From Paraglomus occultum (taxonomy: Eukaryota; Glomeromycota; Glomeromycetes; Paraglomerales; Paraglomeraceae): DNA of 17,058 nt. Where the stretch lies: the NCBI GenBank assembly GCA_910592205.1, contig CAJVPJ010000766.1, positions 1 through 17,058 on the forward strand, written 5' to 3'. Below are positions 1-11,776 of the stretch, piece by piece. The notes beneath the pieces were generated by a model. That model was not told the DNA's origin and searched no databases. It saw nothing but the letters and a program-made list of their open reading frames with translations. The position numbers and the translations under genes are program-made. Each line of letters begins with the position of its first letter. Position 1 is the first letter of the stretch.

Positions 1-490
1 GATGACCAAGTGAGTTAATTAAGGATGCTAATTGCACGAACGTTTTCCACAACAGATTAGTTGTGCTTACGATTCGCGTATAATCTGCTTTTTACCTGAT
101 GGTTTGACATAGAAAATGGTTATGGTCTCTGTTAAATCTGTGGAGGCGTGTTGCATGGAAATTATTCAGTCGATGGCTAATTACCAGATCCAAAAAAAGA
201 CGGTATCTGGGCAACTTGCTATTGGTACGTAGTATCAACAATCGCCAAGTCCTCACTTTTGTCAATGTCTTTTAAGCATTTTATCTCATGATTTCAATTT
301 AGTGAACGGAATGATGAAGCAGGTCGAAAAGACTCATCAATTGATATACGACACGTTTCAAACGCTTCAAAAACTCGATGTTTTACTTCCAACAGAGTTA
401 AGACTGGATGATCAGTCTCAATCTCGATGGTCATTGATACAGAAATTGTTTCAAGACGCAAAAAAAGGGCCACTGTCCAGAGACGTTTAA
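1..490 (+). CDS. BORCS5/myrlysin-like protein, C-terminal part (partial at left edge)
   Basis: The 5' end lies outside the window. Three exons join in phase: 1-9, 113-224 and 303-490 (TAA 488-490). Introns are 10-112 (GTGAGT...TAG) and 225-302 (GTACGT...TTAG). They give 102 C-terminal residues that look wholly helical. The start (DDQKMV), the central VNGMM (residues 41-45) and LLPTELRL (68-75), set at the end of a heptad-like helix, match by eye the C-terminal half of BORCS5, which I recall as having a DQN..V motif, KVNEM, and LPEGERLE after a long helix. BORCS5 is a subunit of BORC, which recruits Arl8 and kinesin to lysosomes; it is membrane-attached by an N-terminal myristate, which would lie upstream of this window. 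The homology is by memory, without a search. Another BLOC-1/BORC-type coiled-coil subunit is the main alternative. The gene structure is surer than the name. Confidence 0.6.
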
Positions 491-1622
491 GATATGGTCG
501 AAGCGAATTTCCAGCACAGAAGTTATTGCTTTGAGTTTTGTACCTTGATGCTTTGGGATTAACCCGGTTCTATGGCAAATCCTGAAAGTGCTTCCGTTAT
601 CAGTATGAACATGAAGAACGATGGACCCCGGAGAGCGAAAACCTTATGACTTAACCGATTGGACCATAAACTCATATATTGCAAGAGAATTGGGCAGCTT
701 GTAGACTCTCGTGGTGCTAAGCTTCACAATCTTTGTCGTTTCGCCCAATCGGTATTTAAATAATTCCATACGGAATCTTGACTTTATCTGAAGATTCAAC
801 ACAGTGTTATTAGTCATGGTGTCTCACCTGGAAATATAATAACGATGATGACGATGGTGATGAAGGGCTTGTGAGGATGTCAGACTTTTATAAGTTGACT
901 CTCACGTATTCCTGCAGAAAATTAAATTGACAGATTTTATGATAAACATAATTCGTGAGTTTGGCAGGTCGTTGGGCAACGAAACTGACAACATTCGCCG
1001 CCAAAAGTATGATAGTAAGGACGAAGTTGAATCAATTTGGGGAAGGGAAGTCATATCGCTGGACACTTCAGCTCAGACAGCGCCTCATCAGAAGAAAAGA
1101 ATTTCGGATATGCTTTGTACGAAATTTTTACAATGAAACATCAAACTACAACTTGTCAGAAACAAGCAGGCCAAGGGGCACGGCATTTTAAATGATTCAA
1201 TCCTCGATGATAGTGTGCTTTTTCGCAATTGATTAGCAACAATGATTTTCTAGTAAAGTCACTCTGAATTGTTCGACTGCATTGGCCCAAACATTGGGAA
1301 GACCACCTCTTTCAAGTATCTATTGGTAATGTCGAAGCATGAAAATAGGCAACTAAAACTGCGAATAGAGGCAAGCTCAGCGAAAGAATAATAAAGAAAA
1401 CTCATCATTATTCGAACTCGTAAAGATCGTTAAACATTAGTCTCCAAATCTGCTTTATTGGTTAGGGTTTCCTGCCCTGTAAATATTTATTAGTTTCACA
1501 ATTTACAGTAGTGCTCAGCAACTTTCCAACGGTTCATCGTATACTAATATGATAATTATAAAATTAGAAAGTATGCTCGACATCTTTATAATGGGATAAA
1601 TTTATACAATAATGTTGTAAAT
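491..1622. other. Intergenic region between convergent genes; no confident gene
   Basis: This stretch lies between the stop of the BORCS5-like gene (+) and the stop of the MYST gene (-), so it should hold both 3' UTRs. Short open frames occur but none shows a family signature. A 69-codon and a 78-codon frame overlap each other at 927-1191 (+). Short stop-free stretches lie at about 654-764 (+) and 1263-1391 (+). Plausible splice sites exist (for example a donor near 1014), so a decayed or very small gene cannot be excluded. I could not assemble one in consistent phase. Confidence 0.5.
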
Positions 1623-3722
<2,100 letters not shown>

Positions 3723-4540
3723 TTAACCTAGCAACTGTTCACGATTTTGTCGCTGTGATGTAATCCAAAATTTCACGTGTTATAACTATAATTGGTTTAT
3801 GTGATTGACAGTAATCGTGCATAATCCCAATTCAGGTACTGATTTTCCTCAAACCCCATATCGCATTTCTCCAAGTAAGCAGTAAGTAAACAGATTCTTG
3901 TTTGATATGTTATAATAATAATCAAAGTTGCACGATCTAATAACTACGTGGGGCTTTCAATTTCGTTTTTTTTTTTCCAATACTTCTTACCAATACGTAC
4001 CATGATTGGCTTGATTCTTATCATAATAATAAGGGGGTGTGATCTGTACTATGTTAGACAATGTGACAACTATAGTGATATGTACAACGATGATCTTAGC
4101 CAATCAGACCTCAGTGGCGGTTTAATTCGTACCATGATAAAAGACTTGCCCAGACAAATGCTATAAAGTGTTTAGCAAGTTATTACTGGTTCCGGTACCT
4201 CCTTTCTTTCGAGAACGCGTATCATTAAATCATTTGCGATCTAGTCATATATTGAGGAGAGTATTTTCTTGATGTTAAGTACTTTTTTATAATGCTAGAT
4301 GCTTGACTTGGATTACAATTCAGAAATGGAGGGAAAATGTAATTACTATTACGTTTGGTTAAAATTTAAACTATAAATAATATTGTAGTAAAAGGATGCG
4401 GATAATGTAATATTAACATAACACAACACAATAAAATCCACTCAGTCGCCACTGAATATTACGATTTCCAATTGTGATATCTAAACGCCAATCACCAAGA
4501 AATAAATTACAATTAAGTTGGAAATTCACCCTGCTCACGT
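3723..4540 (-). promoter_or_regulatory. Intergenic: MYST promoter and START-gene 3' UTR
   Basis: This 818-bp gap separates the stop of the tandem-START gene (4541) from the ATG of the MYST gene (3722); both are on the minus strand. It must contain the 3' UTR of the former and the promoter and 5' UTR of the latter. It is AT-rich. CGTACCATGAT occurs twice, near 3997 and 4128. The 72-codon plus-strand frame at 3948-4166 is T-rich and low in complexity, with no family signature. No TATA box or transcription-factor site could be assigned with confidence. Confidence 0.5.
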
Positions 4541-7475
4541 CTACATGGTAATACTTGATATACATCCACTAAGCTTCCCAGTATAGAATGCCAACAGCAT
4601 TGCTGCGAGCATTAGTGCAACCTGATGTGTGTTGAACTGAGTCTTATCCAACGGGATTATAACGTCGCTTATTTTGCCCTTCTCAACAGGCGTCGTTGCG
4701 ATAGTGTCGTCGCTCTCATAGGTTGTCTTTGTTTCGTAGGTTGCCTTTGATGTTTCCACTTTCTCGGGTTTCTGTGATATTAAAGAAAATCAGTATTAAA
4801 AGGATAAATGAAAAACACTAGTATATAAGCATACACTTACCGCATTCTCGAGCGTAGACTTTTTACGAACAAGTTCCCGGTAGAAAGCCGCCCGTTCTGC
4901 ATCCGTTGGCGGTTTACGTTGCAAGACTATGTATGGCAATTCAAGTAGGCATATTAATACATGCATGGTTAAATGCAAGTAACGTGACGACGGTTTAATT
5001 TTATTGGTAAGACTTACGTTCTCGTGGAATATCTTGGTCAGAACGTATAGTAGCAGGGCTCACAGTATTAATCTGACGACTTGGTTCGCTTTTAGGTAAT
5101 GATGATGTATCATCATTAGTCACTTGTTCGTTTAAAGTAGTAGATCTAGTGGAACTGGTATCAGGTACACTTTTAAGATCACTTTTAGGATCCGCCACGG
5201 GAATCGTGTATTTCCCGTTATATGTCATCTGAAAGCCGTTCTCTATGTTCTTTGTGACTTTGATACTAATATCTTTACAATCTGGTTTTGCGGGTATCGT
5301 TATGCGCACGACATCTGTATTGTCAGCCAACACCTCGACCGTCGCTACTTCGGGTTTGATCGAAACATCAAAACCACTTGCGTATATTTTCCTACACAGG
5401 CGTAACTCAACCGACCCACCGTTCATATCCGTCATTTTTAAGTCGTACTTTGACAATTTGATGTCAAACTTGATATATGTTACCGCTCCTGTTGTACTTG
5501 CAATGTACGGCGGATGACCATATGTTTGAATGGCTTCACAGACTTTGCCGACACACATGGGTGTTTGACTAGATAATTGCTTTAGTATTACTGAAGGAAC
5601 GACGTCCAGTTTAATATCAATTCCGACGACGTAAACTATTTCGACCGCCGTTACAAATCCATTCGAGTCAAATTGAGGTTTGAGGTACCATCCCGCCATG
5701 TCCAAATCAGCTCTGACATATTTACGTGTTTCAGGGATTTTCGGGTCGACCACTGAGGTGCCTATAGTCCAAATAGCCCCAGTAACGGGATCACGGTCAA
5801 CCGTGGCGCAAACAGACAAATCTCGTCCACTGACCAGGAAACTTCCTTTCATTGATGTTCGGAGGAGCATGTCGGTTGTTCCAAGACGCTCGACAACTTC
5901 ACCATCTTCGTAACGATCATCCCAGAATGGTCGGAAATCAAGCGAATTTATTACTGCCAAAATATCGTCCGCCGTCCAATGACCCTTGAAGGTTTGCTCT
6001 CCACGCATCATTGGCATTGACTTGCCAGGTATATCTTTCATATATGTCTTGACTCCCTTACTTTCAGCGTGGAATTGCCAGCCGCTTTTATCTTCAACTT
6101 GTTTCTTAAAGGCGGCAAGAGCTGCCTGTATTTTGTCTATATGTCTATGTTGTTCTGCTTTTGTGTCAGCAACTTTCGAGCCCTCTTTCGTGTCGGCAAC
6201 TTTAAAGGCTGCGTCTGGTTTCGTGGAATCCGATGGCGTTTTTAAAGAAGCGTTACTAGCAGTTACTTTTAGTGTTGCTGATGGTGATGAGGGTGGAGGG
6301 GATGGGAAGGGAGATATCAATGATTTGGCTGCAAGAGTTGCATTCAGATCTGATGTGACGTCTACGGGATCCGTATCTGTTTCTGGAACTGTTGGGGTTA
6401 GTGCATTCAAGTCGACCGAGGTCTTGATTTCACGATATGTCTCGGACGATTGATTGGATATGCTCCTCCTACGTCTGACAGATCGGGCTGACCTGAGTTG
6501 TGCTTTAGATGGCTTACGAGATGGCGGATGAGATGGTGGCGGGGTCGTGCTAATGATTACTGCTGGTGGATCGTTCTTTTGGAGATAATTATTAATTGCA
6601 TTTATAACAAATGGACGCCTCGTCAAATATTTTTTGGCCACTATTCCGGGAACCCAGCCTCTGACATCCGTTTGTAAGATGTAAATAACTTTAGTGGAGG
6701 GAGGATCTGTAGCGAGTGGCTCGAGTATCCAACCGTTTAGCTTTAATATAGCACGGACTTTGCTGGAAATACGTGGAACTTTCGGTGTTTCTACTGATGT
6801 AGATACAAAGCATATTGTTCCTGTGGGCAGGCATTCGATTTTTTCCACCAGGGATAAATCTCTAGATCTATTGGTTATTTGTGGAATTGTAGAGGAGGGA
6901 ATAACACATTAACAACTTGATACGCTCAAATGATGAAACAAAAAAAAGGTGACTTAAAATATTACTTTGAGCCTGTCAATCCCTTCATAACCATGTAAGT
7001 CAGACTTGTAGTATCATTTAGATTTTCAACAAGATTGCCTTCCTCATACCTGAGATTGATGCCAATAAACAAGTAGGGTTGATATAACGTTTATAGATCA
7101 ATTACACTAGTACTATAAGTAAATTCCACTCACTTACCAGTCATCCCAGAGTTTTCTCATACCAATGACAGCAAAGACCGCCTGAGGAGAATGACCTTTA
7201 ATGATGCCTTCACCTTTAAATATGGGAATCTTCTCTTCGCCTCCACTTTTCATACAGACGACGACTCCGCTTTTGTGTTTAACAACTGGTTGCCACCCAT
7301 CGTCTTTGATGATTTTTTTCAGCTTTTGCATAGCATCTTCTGCTTTCCTTATATTGTAACAGTTTGACGTCTGGGCTGGATCTATAATGGTTGGTTCTGT
7401 TTCCTCACTCTCTGAAATGTCGAAGCCCATAGACAAATCTTCATCGTACGTTATGAAGTCCTCAGAAACATCCAT
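4541..7475 (-). CDS. Tandem START-domain lipid-binding protein with C-terminal membrane anchor
   Basis: Five exons keep phase throughout: 7475-7138, 7049-6966, 6867-5018, 4926-4841 and 4771-4541 (2589 nt, 862 aa). Introns are 69-98 nt, all GT-AG. An acidic leader (1-40) precedes START-1 (about 45-240: WDDW YEEGN, GSKSRDLSL, GWILEPL, VRGWVPG). A Pro/Ser/Arg-rich linker (about 245-380) leads to START-2 (about 385-597: WQFHAES, FWDDRYEDG, SGRDLSV, GWYLKP, VYVVGIDIK). A beta-rich segment (about 599-697) and a polar Ser/Thr/Lys tail follow, then one hydrophobic helix (about 836-851, HQVALMLAAMLLAFY) 11 residues before the stop, as in tail-anchored proteins. START domains bind sterol, phospholipid or ceramide in a hydrophobic cavity. 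The inferred role is lipid sensing or transfer at a membrane. The two domains align at RDLS and GW..L.P, which points to duplication. Ligand and target organelle are unknown. The splice model is internally supported. Confidence 0.9.
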
Positions 7476-7595
7476 CGTTGTTTGGGTGAATTTTTTTTAA
7501 TTCAGTGTATTCAGTTGTGAATATATTCTTCTTTCAAAGAGAATATATCTTTTTTTTATTGTATTAATATCAAGTTTAGAATATACAATATCGAC
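7476..7595 (-). promoter_or_regulatory. Proximal promoter/5' UTR of the tandem-START gene with an inverted repeat
   Basis: The start context on the minus strand is AACAACGATGG, a good fungal/Kozak-like context. An imperfect inverted repeat lies about 45-75 bp upstream: arm GAATATATTCT (7519-7529) and arm AGAATATATC (7540-7549), separated by 10 bp. It could be an operator-like dimer site, or just AT-rich sequence. No canonical TATA box was assigned. Confidence 0.3.
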
Positions 7596-7787
7596 TTAGT
7601 AAAGCGAAGACGCCCCTTGGAAGTTGTCAATTATAATGAATGTTAGAAGAGACAGCCCAATGTCGATATACGTATAAAGTACAAGAGAGGAAGTTGATGA
7701 TTCCGTTCTTTTATCGGCCGGATACAGTTCAAAGTTGTGAAGCATACTAGTACCATTTCTGTTGATCGTTCGGCGATAAAACACCAT
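7596..7787 (-). CDS. Candidate small membrane ORF or orphan last exon (63 codons)
   Basis: An ATG at 7787 opens 63 sense codons ending just before 7596. The product begins basic and polar (MVFYRRTINRNG), has an acidic/Ser-Thr stretch, then a hydrophobic segment (LVLYTYIDIGLSLLTFIII) near the C-terminus that could span a membrane. A good splice acceptor (CTATGCAG, ending 7790) sits directly before the ATG, so this may be the last exon of an upstream minus-strand gene; I found no matching upstream exon. No family is recognised. The frame may also be chance. Confidence 0.22.
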   Translation of the reverse strand: MVFYRRTINRNGTSMLHNFELYPADKRTESSTSSLVLYTYIDIGLSLLTFIIIDNFQGASSLY

Positions 7788-7800
7788 TTCTGCATAGAGA

Positions 7801-9872
7801 TGTTAGATTTTAGACGACAAAAACCTATATCGAGTTAAACTGGTCCAACCAAAAAGAAGTACAAGCACGATTTGTCACAAGCAACTTAATATAAAACAAT
7901 AGTTTATGTTAAGTATCCATAGTGGTGGGAACGGCCGTTAAATCATGCATGGCTGAAAATGACCAATCACTAGTTTACCGCATAAAACTTACATCACCTA
8001 AAACGGAATTTGCCTACGATAAGCGGCACATCATTTCCATATTGGTCATACATGTGGGATTAATTCGGATAAGAACTATGGCTCACATGCGTCTCGTTGT
8101 ATCTAACAAATAAAGTAAAAGTAACATCGGGAAGGGTCTCTATGTTATTTATTCAATCAGTAACATGAAGGTCACGTTCTAAATTCGAGCTCTTCTAAAA
8201 ATACTTCGAATTTCTAAGTATGTTTGCAATCACTGATTGGTCATTCGAAAAAGCCTATCGGCTGACGTTCTGCCGGGATTACGTAACTATTAAAGTATTA
8301 TATTATATTTATATTTGCAAGATTACAGTTAAACTTAAATTAATTAATATTAATTATATTAAAAGTATAATAATAATAATAAGGTGTTGTTTAACCTGAG
8401 TATCACGTGAATTAGAGGTTAAGACAACTTTTTCGGATTCTTGTCTTACTATTACTTAAATCAGACGCACAATAATCAAATATGTATACGCTGTCTGTAT
8501 CCAGGAATAAGCGACCGTATACCGAGGAAGTATGTTTCGGGCATAGACATAAAATCCGAACAAACACGGATATATGCATATGAGATTTTCAGGTTTAAAA
8601 TGTACAGCCAATAATCCCTCCTGCGTTTGTTGCGTTACAATCTTGATAATTATACGATTCAATGCGCTTCTCCGTGGACTTGTTCGATTACTACCCGTTC
8701 TTTGTTCGTTCGGTAAGTTCAGTCGCCCCTTCGCTCCTTTTCTCCACAGGGCAAGCTACTACTATGTTGACCATGTGACACCGTGTGTATGTTGATCATG
8801 GTAATAACTCTGGCAACGATCCTTAGTTTGATAGGTCACCTGAAATTACGGAGATTTCAACTACTGGTAATCCGTTCCAAAATTCCAAAATGTGATTTAA
8901 ACTCAGTGACAGCTCATTCTGCAATTCTACCCTTTAGTTTTCGTCATATGCGGCCCTTTTCTAAGCACACTAATCACCTGTCGTTGTCTTTTTGTCTTAC
9001 GCAGCATTGATAATTAATGATAACCGAACAGAGTATTTTGTTACTAAACTTATTGATCAGAAAATTTTTGAGTGAGATTTAGACTGAAAGCCATCTAATA
9101 TTGCAAACCGGAACGAAAACCAATTGGGTTACAAAAAAAGGATGCTGGCCGGAGCGAATAATTTCACCAAACTGTGGACGAAACGTCAATTGTTAATTAA
9201 TTATATTAATAGTTAGCTGTTCCTTTGCAATCAATGACCGAAATTACCTCTGCATTTAACACTTCTCCGAAAGATTAATTTTATGCCATCGCACATCGTA
9301 GTATATAAAGGATTGTCAGCTGCATCGATGACGTTTATGTACAGTATTAAACTCGCGCCCGTAGTGTATCTTATATAAGATGATTTTTATAAAACGAAAC
9401 TAATATCAGAAAAATCAAGCACAGCGCGATAAATAAAAATATTGTTAAGATAGTAAACAGAGAAATTATTATTGTTATTATACAGTATATTGTCTGTGTG
9501 ACAGAAGTTGATTTATCGCAGAATCTTTAGAATGTGGAGAGAAGAAAAGATTGACCGCTAAATGTCATGAATATAAGTTTACAACAATCGTTTTTCCTAG
9601 ATACGTAGACAGAAGAGTGCTTAAAAATGGACGAATAATGAAATAAAAAATAGAGAAACTAAAAGTCTGGAAGTAGAAATTTATTACCAAAAAAACAATG
9701 AACCATTAAACCGAAAGTTGAGTTAAAAAAATTAACAAAATTGAGCAAAGCAAAATATGTTATCTTGATCAACTCAAACTATTTTGTAACCGAGTTACAA
9801 TAGCATGTAAAGTGCTAGCATTAAGAAAGAGAAATATTACCCTGTACAATACATAATAATAGTGTCATTTTC
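7801..9872. other. AT-rich gene-poor region
   Basis: Over 2 kb has no recognisable gene. It contains AT-rich low-complexity DNA, including an ATA/TAA run near 8365-8382. Several 60-75-codon frames overlap on both strands (7922-8113 +, 8456-8662 -, 8574-8795 +, 8783-9010 +). They share no family signature and contradict one another in frame and strand. The stretch 8600-9000 is less AT-rich than its surroundings and may be a decayed insertion. Confidence 0.5.
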
Positions 9873-10158
9873 TTACACTTTATTAATTTCAATGTTAAAA
9901 AATTTTAGCAAAAACAATAATTTTTTTAGTTTGTTTGGTTCAAAGATTTTAGCCTTTTTGTTTTGTAATGGCACACTCTTATTTTGCTTTCTCTTCTTCA
10001 TGTTGTATTAGTTTCTTTTTTGATACATGTTATTAATAATTTTTCCTTCATCTTAATCTCAAGAATTTTAGTATCATTCATTTTGAAATGTACGAAGCAA
10101 TTTTTCTCCTTGCCTTTTCTTTAATGCTTCTAATAGTGCTGTCATTTTTGGGTTTCAT
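9873..10158 (-). pseudogene. Three overlapping lysine-rich mini-ORFs, probably a frameshifted fossil
   Basis: Reading on the minus strand, three short ATG-initiated frames follow one another: 10158-10078 (26 aa, MKPKNDSTIRS...), 10081-9998 (27 aa, MNDTKILEIK...) and 10001-9873 (42 aa, MKKRKQNKSVPL...). At both junctions the stop TGA overlaps the next ATG as ATGA. All three products are rich in Lys, Glu and Asn and could be helical. The simplest reading is one ancestral coiled-coil or basic coding region broken by frameshifts. A set of real small ORFs is less likely in a eukaryote. No family is recognised. Confidence 0.25.
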
Positions 10159-10201
10159 GATGGTTGATGTAAATTAGTTTTATGTTAATATTAATGTTTA
10201 T

Positions 10202-10228
10202 ATACGAGGGTACCAAAAAAGGTTGCGA
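10202..10228 (+). repeat. Possible mariner-like terminal inverted repeat (solo)
   Basis: The sequence TACGAGGGTACCAAAAAA at 10203, preceded by a TA, resembles the TACGAGGGT..CAAAAAG outer ends of many mariner-like elements. I found no inverted partner elsewhere in the window, so at best it is one end of a decayed copy. Confidence 0.25.
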
Positions 10229-10241
10229 ATTCTTTTGATTA

Positions 10242-10565
10242 TTATAGACAAACTAAACTTTCTTCGAAAAATTGTATTGCCGTACTTATTATCAATAATA
10301 TAATATTAATATGATTATGCAACAGCACAGATATCACAGACTTTGTTACTATTACGTAACTTTTTATGTCCCAACCCCAATGCGTGTTGCAACGCATTTC
10401 AACGTCTCTCAATAAACATGTATTCATTGCTTGCTTACCTTGTTGTTTGGATTGTATGTACTAGTATGCTAGGAGAGTTGCTCTATCACTAGCACCTGGA
10501 TTTTCTTCTCTGTGTTTGGCAGCAAACTTGTCATATTCTTCTGGTCCATGTTTGAGTCCATGAAG
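10242..10565 (-). pseudogene. Coding-like frame interrupted by one TAG; unidentified
   Basis: From 10565 on the minus strand there are 34 coding-like codons (LHGLKHGPEEYDKFAAKH..., with a balanced charged composition) up to a TAG at 10463-10461. The same frame then stays open for a further 72 codons to 10242 (YIQSKQQGKQAMNTC...). A possible acceptor (CATCATAG) ends directly before 10565, and GTACAT at the TAG could serve as a donor. It is therefore either a pseudogene with a nonsense codon or an internal exon of an unresolved gene. The second half becomes Ile/Val-rich and less convincing. I do not recognise the family. Confidence 0.35.
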
Positions 10566-10810
10566 CTATGATGAAGTTTTTGATAGAATACCAGTTGTGT
10601 TTTTGATATATTAATATGGGCACTGATCTATCAAAAAGCGGTTATCGTTATGGTTACACGATTTTTTTTGTTCTCAGCAGTCCCCTCTATATCTACATAT
10701 CTCAGTAGTTTTTACCTCAAGTACATTAGCAAAACCTTTTTCTACGATATTTATACAACTTGATTTCCAAGCTATAATATCTTGCTACAGGCTTGCTAAG
10801 CTAGGTTTAA

Positions 10811-10966
10811 CATGACCAAGTCAGAGATGAAATAACGCTGGAAGACCTTACATGGGAGAATAAAACCTTCACTACAACAGTTTTGAAGTTGAGTAATACA
10901 AGGGTTGTTCCATGCAGATCATTTGTTACTATTACTATTACTACTATTACCGTCAATAATACGTAG
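10811..10966 (+). other. Unidentified 51-codon open frame, possible gene remnant
   Basis: A stop-to-stop frame without an ATG runs from 10811 to the TAG at 10964-10966. Its first 33 codons look coding (DEITLEDLTWENKTF...). It then runs into a TTACTA/ACTATT simple repeat at about 10925-10950. It may be a degraded transposon or gene fragment. Confidence 0.15.
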
Positions 10967-11136
10967 TAATGAGACAAGTGGTTATAATTTAATAAATAGA
11001 ATATCCACTCACATGGTGTCTGCGACGCCTTAACACGTGTTATTTATCATATCATGCTTTGTAATAATAAAATATTCGGGTATAATATTATCAATTAAGA
11101 ACATCATTCGCATTAATACAATAGAAATTGTTGTAT

Positions 11137-11463
11137 TTAATATCGTTGCAAGTCGAAAATAAAAATAATTTCAAAAAATGTCAAAGCATTTATCTAAAAC
11201 ACGATTTCGGCTGAGTATAGAAAATAAACGTAAACTTTGTGAATATGCTAGGCGACATCTGAACGTGAAGCGTAGCGATATGGTAAATTATTTTAATGAA
11301 AAGTTTAATCTTACAATTGACCGTTCGACTGTTAGCAAACCAAACAATGTAGGCATATATGCGAGTATATGAATTTACTTAACTTCAAAGAATTTCAATC
11401 AAGCGTCAACAAACTATTGATGCTTACTTTAGTACTGGTTAGATACCGATATTAATATCGTTG
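11137..11463 (+). mobile_element. Internally deleted pogo/Tigger-like transposon remnant
   Basis: An ATG at 11178 opens a 64-codon frame. Its first 54 or so residues (MSKHLSKTRFRLSIENKRKLCEYARR..., ending NLTIDRSTVSK) match the N-terminal helix-turn-helix of CENP-B/pogo/Tigger transposases, which binds the element's own ends. The frame then stops early (stop at 11370-11372). A second short frame to the TAG at 11440-11442 (RISIKRQQTIDAYFSTG) resembles the basic tail that ends such transposases. The DDE catalytic core and CENP-B second domain are missing, so this is a non-autonomous deletion derivative. TTAATATCGTTG occurs as an exact 12-bp direct repeat at 11137-11148 and 11452-11463, and a 14-bp palindrome (CGATATTAATATCG) lies at 11447-11460. 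Clear terminal inverted repeats were not found. Confidence 0.65.
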
Positions 11464-11776
11464 ATTTTTAATTTTTATTTATACAAATAATAAAAATAAT
11501 AACAAAATTATAATAATACAGGTCACATGTCTCCCTTCTGTCTCACTTCCATACAACCACAGGTTTTATCTGGTCCCAACTGTGTGACTGTAGGGAGGTT
11601 GATCCGTTGCGTATTAGCTAATTATGACTATTCTAATTAATCCATGATGTCGGGCGTTATAACCATAGTTCATCTTTGATATTCCAAGACTCTCCCATCC
11701 TCTTTCTTAAGACCGTATTCCCATCCGAAGTGCGTTGCGCCATTTGAAATGTAACCCGAGCATATTTAACAATAAT
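11464..11776. other. Intergenic, no confident gene
   Basis: AT-rich at its start, then nearer balanced composition from 11520. Two short frames look weakly coding: on the minus strand about 11757-11674, a 28-codon frame (GYISNGATHFGWEYG...) faintly like a degenerate Sel1 repeat; on the plus strand from ATG 11527, about 37 codons. Neither is long enough to support a gene. Confidence 0.35.

Noticed and set aside
577-651. 25-codon ATG frame beginning MANPESASV
   Set aside because: Too short, with no partner exon in phase and no recognised family.
1263-1391. P-loop-like GPNIGKTT in a short plus-strand frame
   Set aside because: Spacing is G-x3-GKT rather than the Walker A G-x4-GK[ST], and no flanking exons fit in phase.
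5986-6453. 155-codon plus-strand ORF and other plus-strand frames across 5245-6912
   Set aside because: They are antisense shadows of the tandem-START exon, which has clear domain motifs and consistent splicing on the minus strand.
8662-8771. Possible mini-gene with a 37-nt intron (GTAAGT ... CTCCACAG) after an ATG frame MRFSVDLFDYYPFFVRS
   Set aside because: The intron is shorter than any of the supported introns (61 nt or more), and the downstream exon stops after six codons; likely chance.
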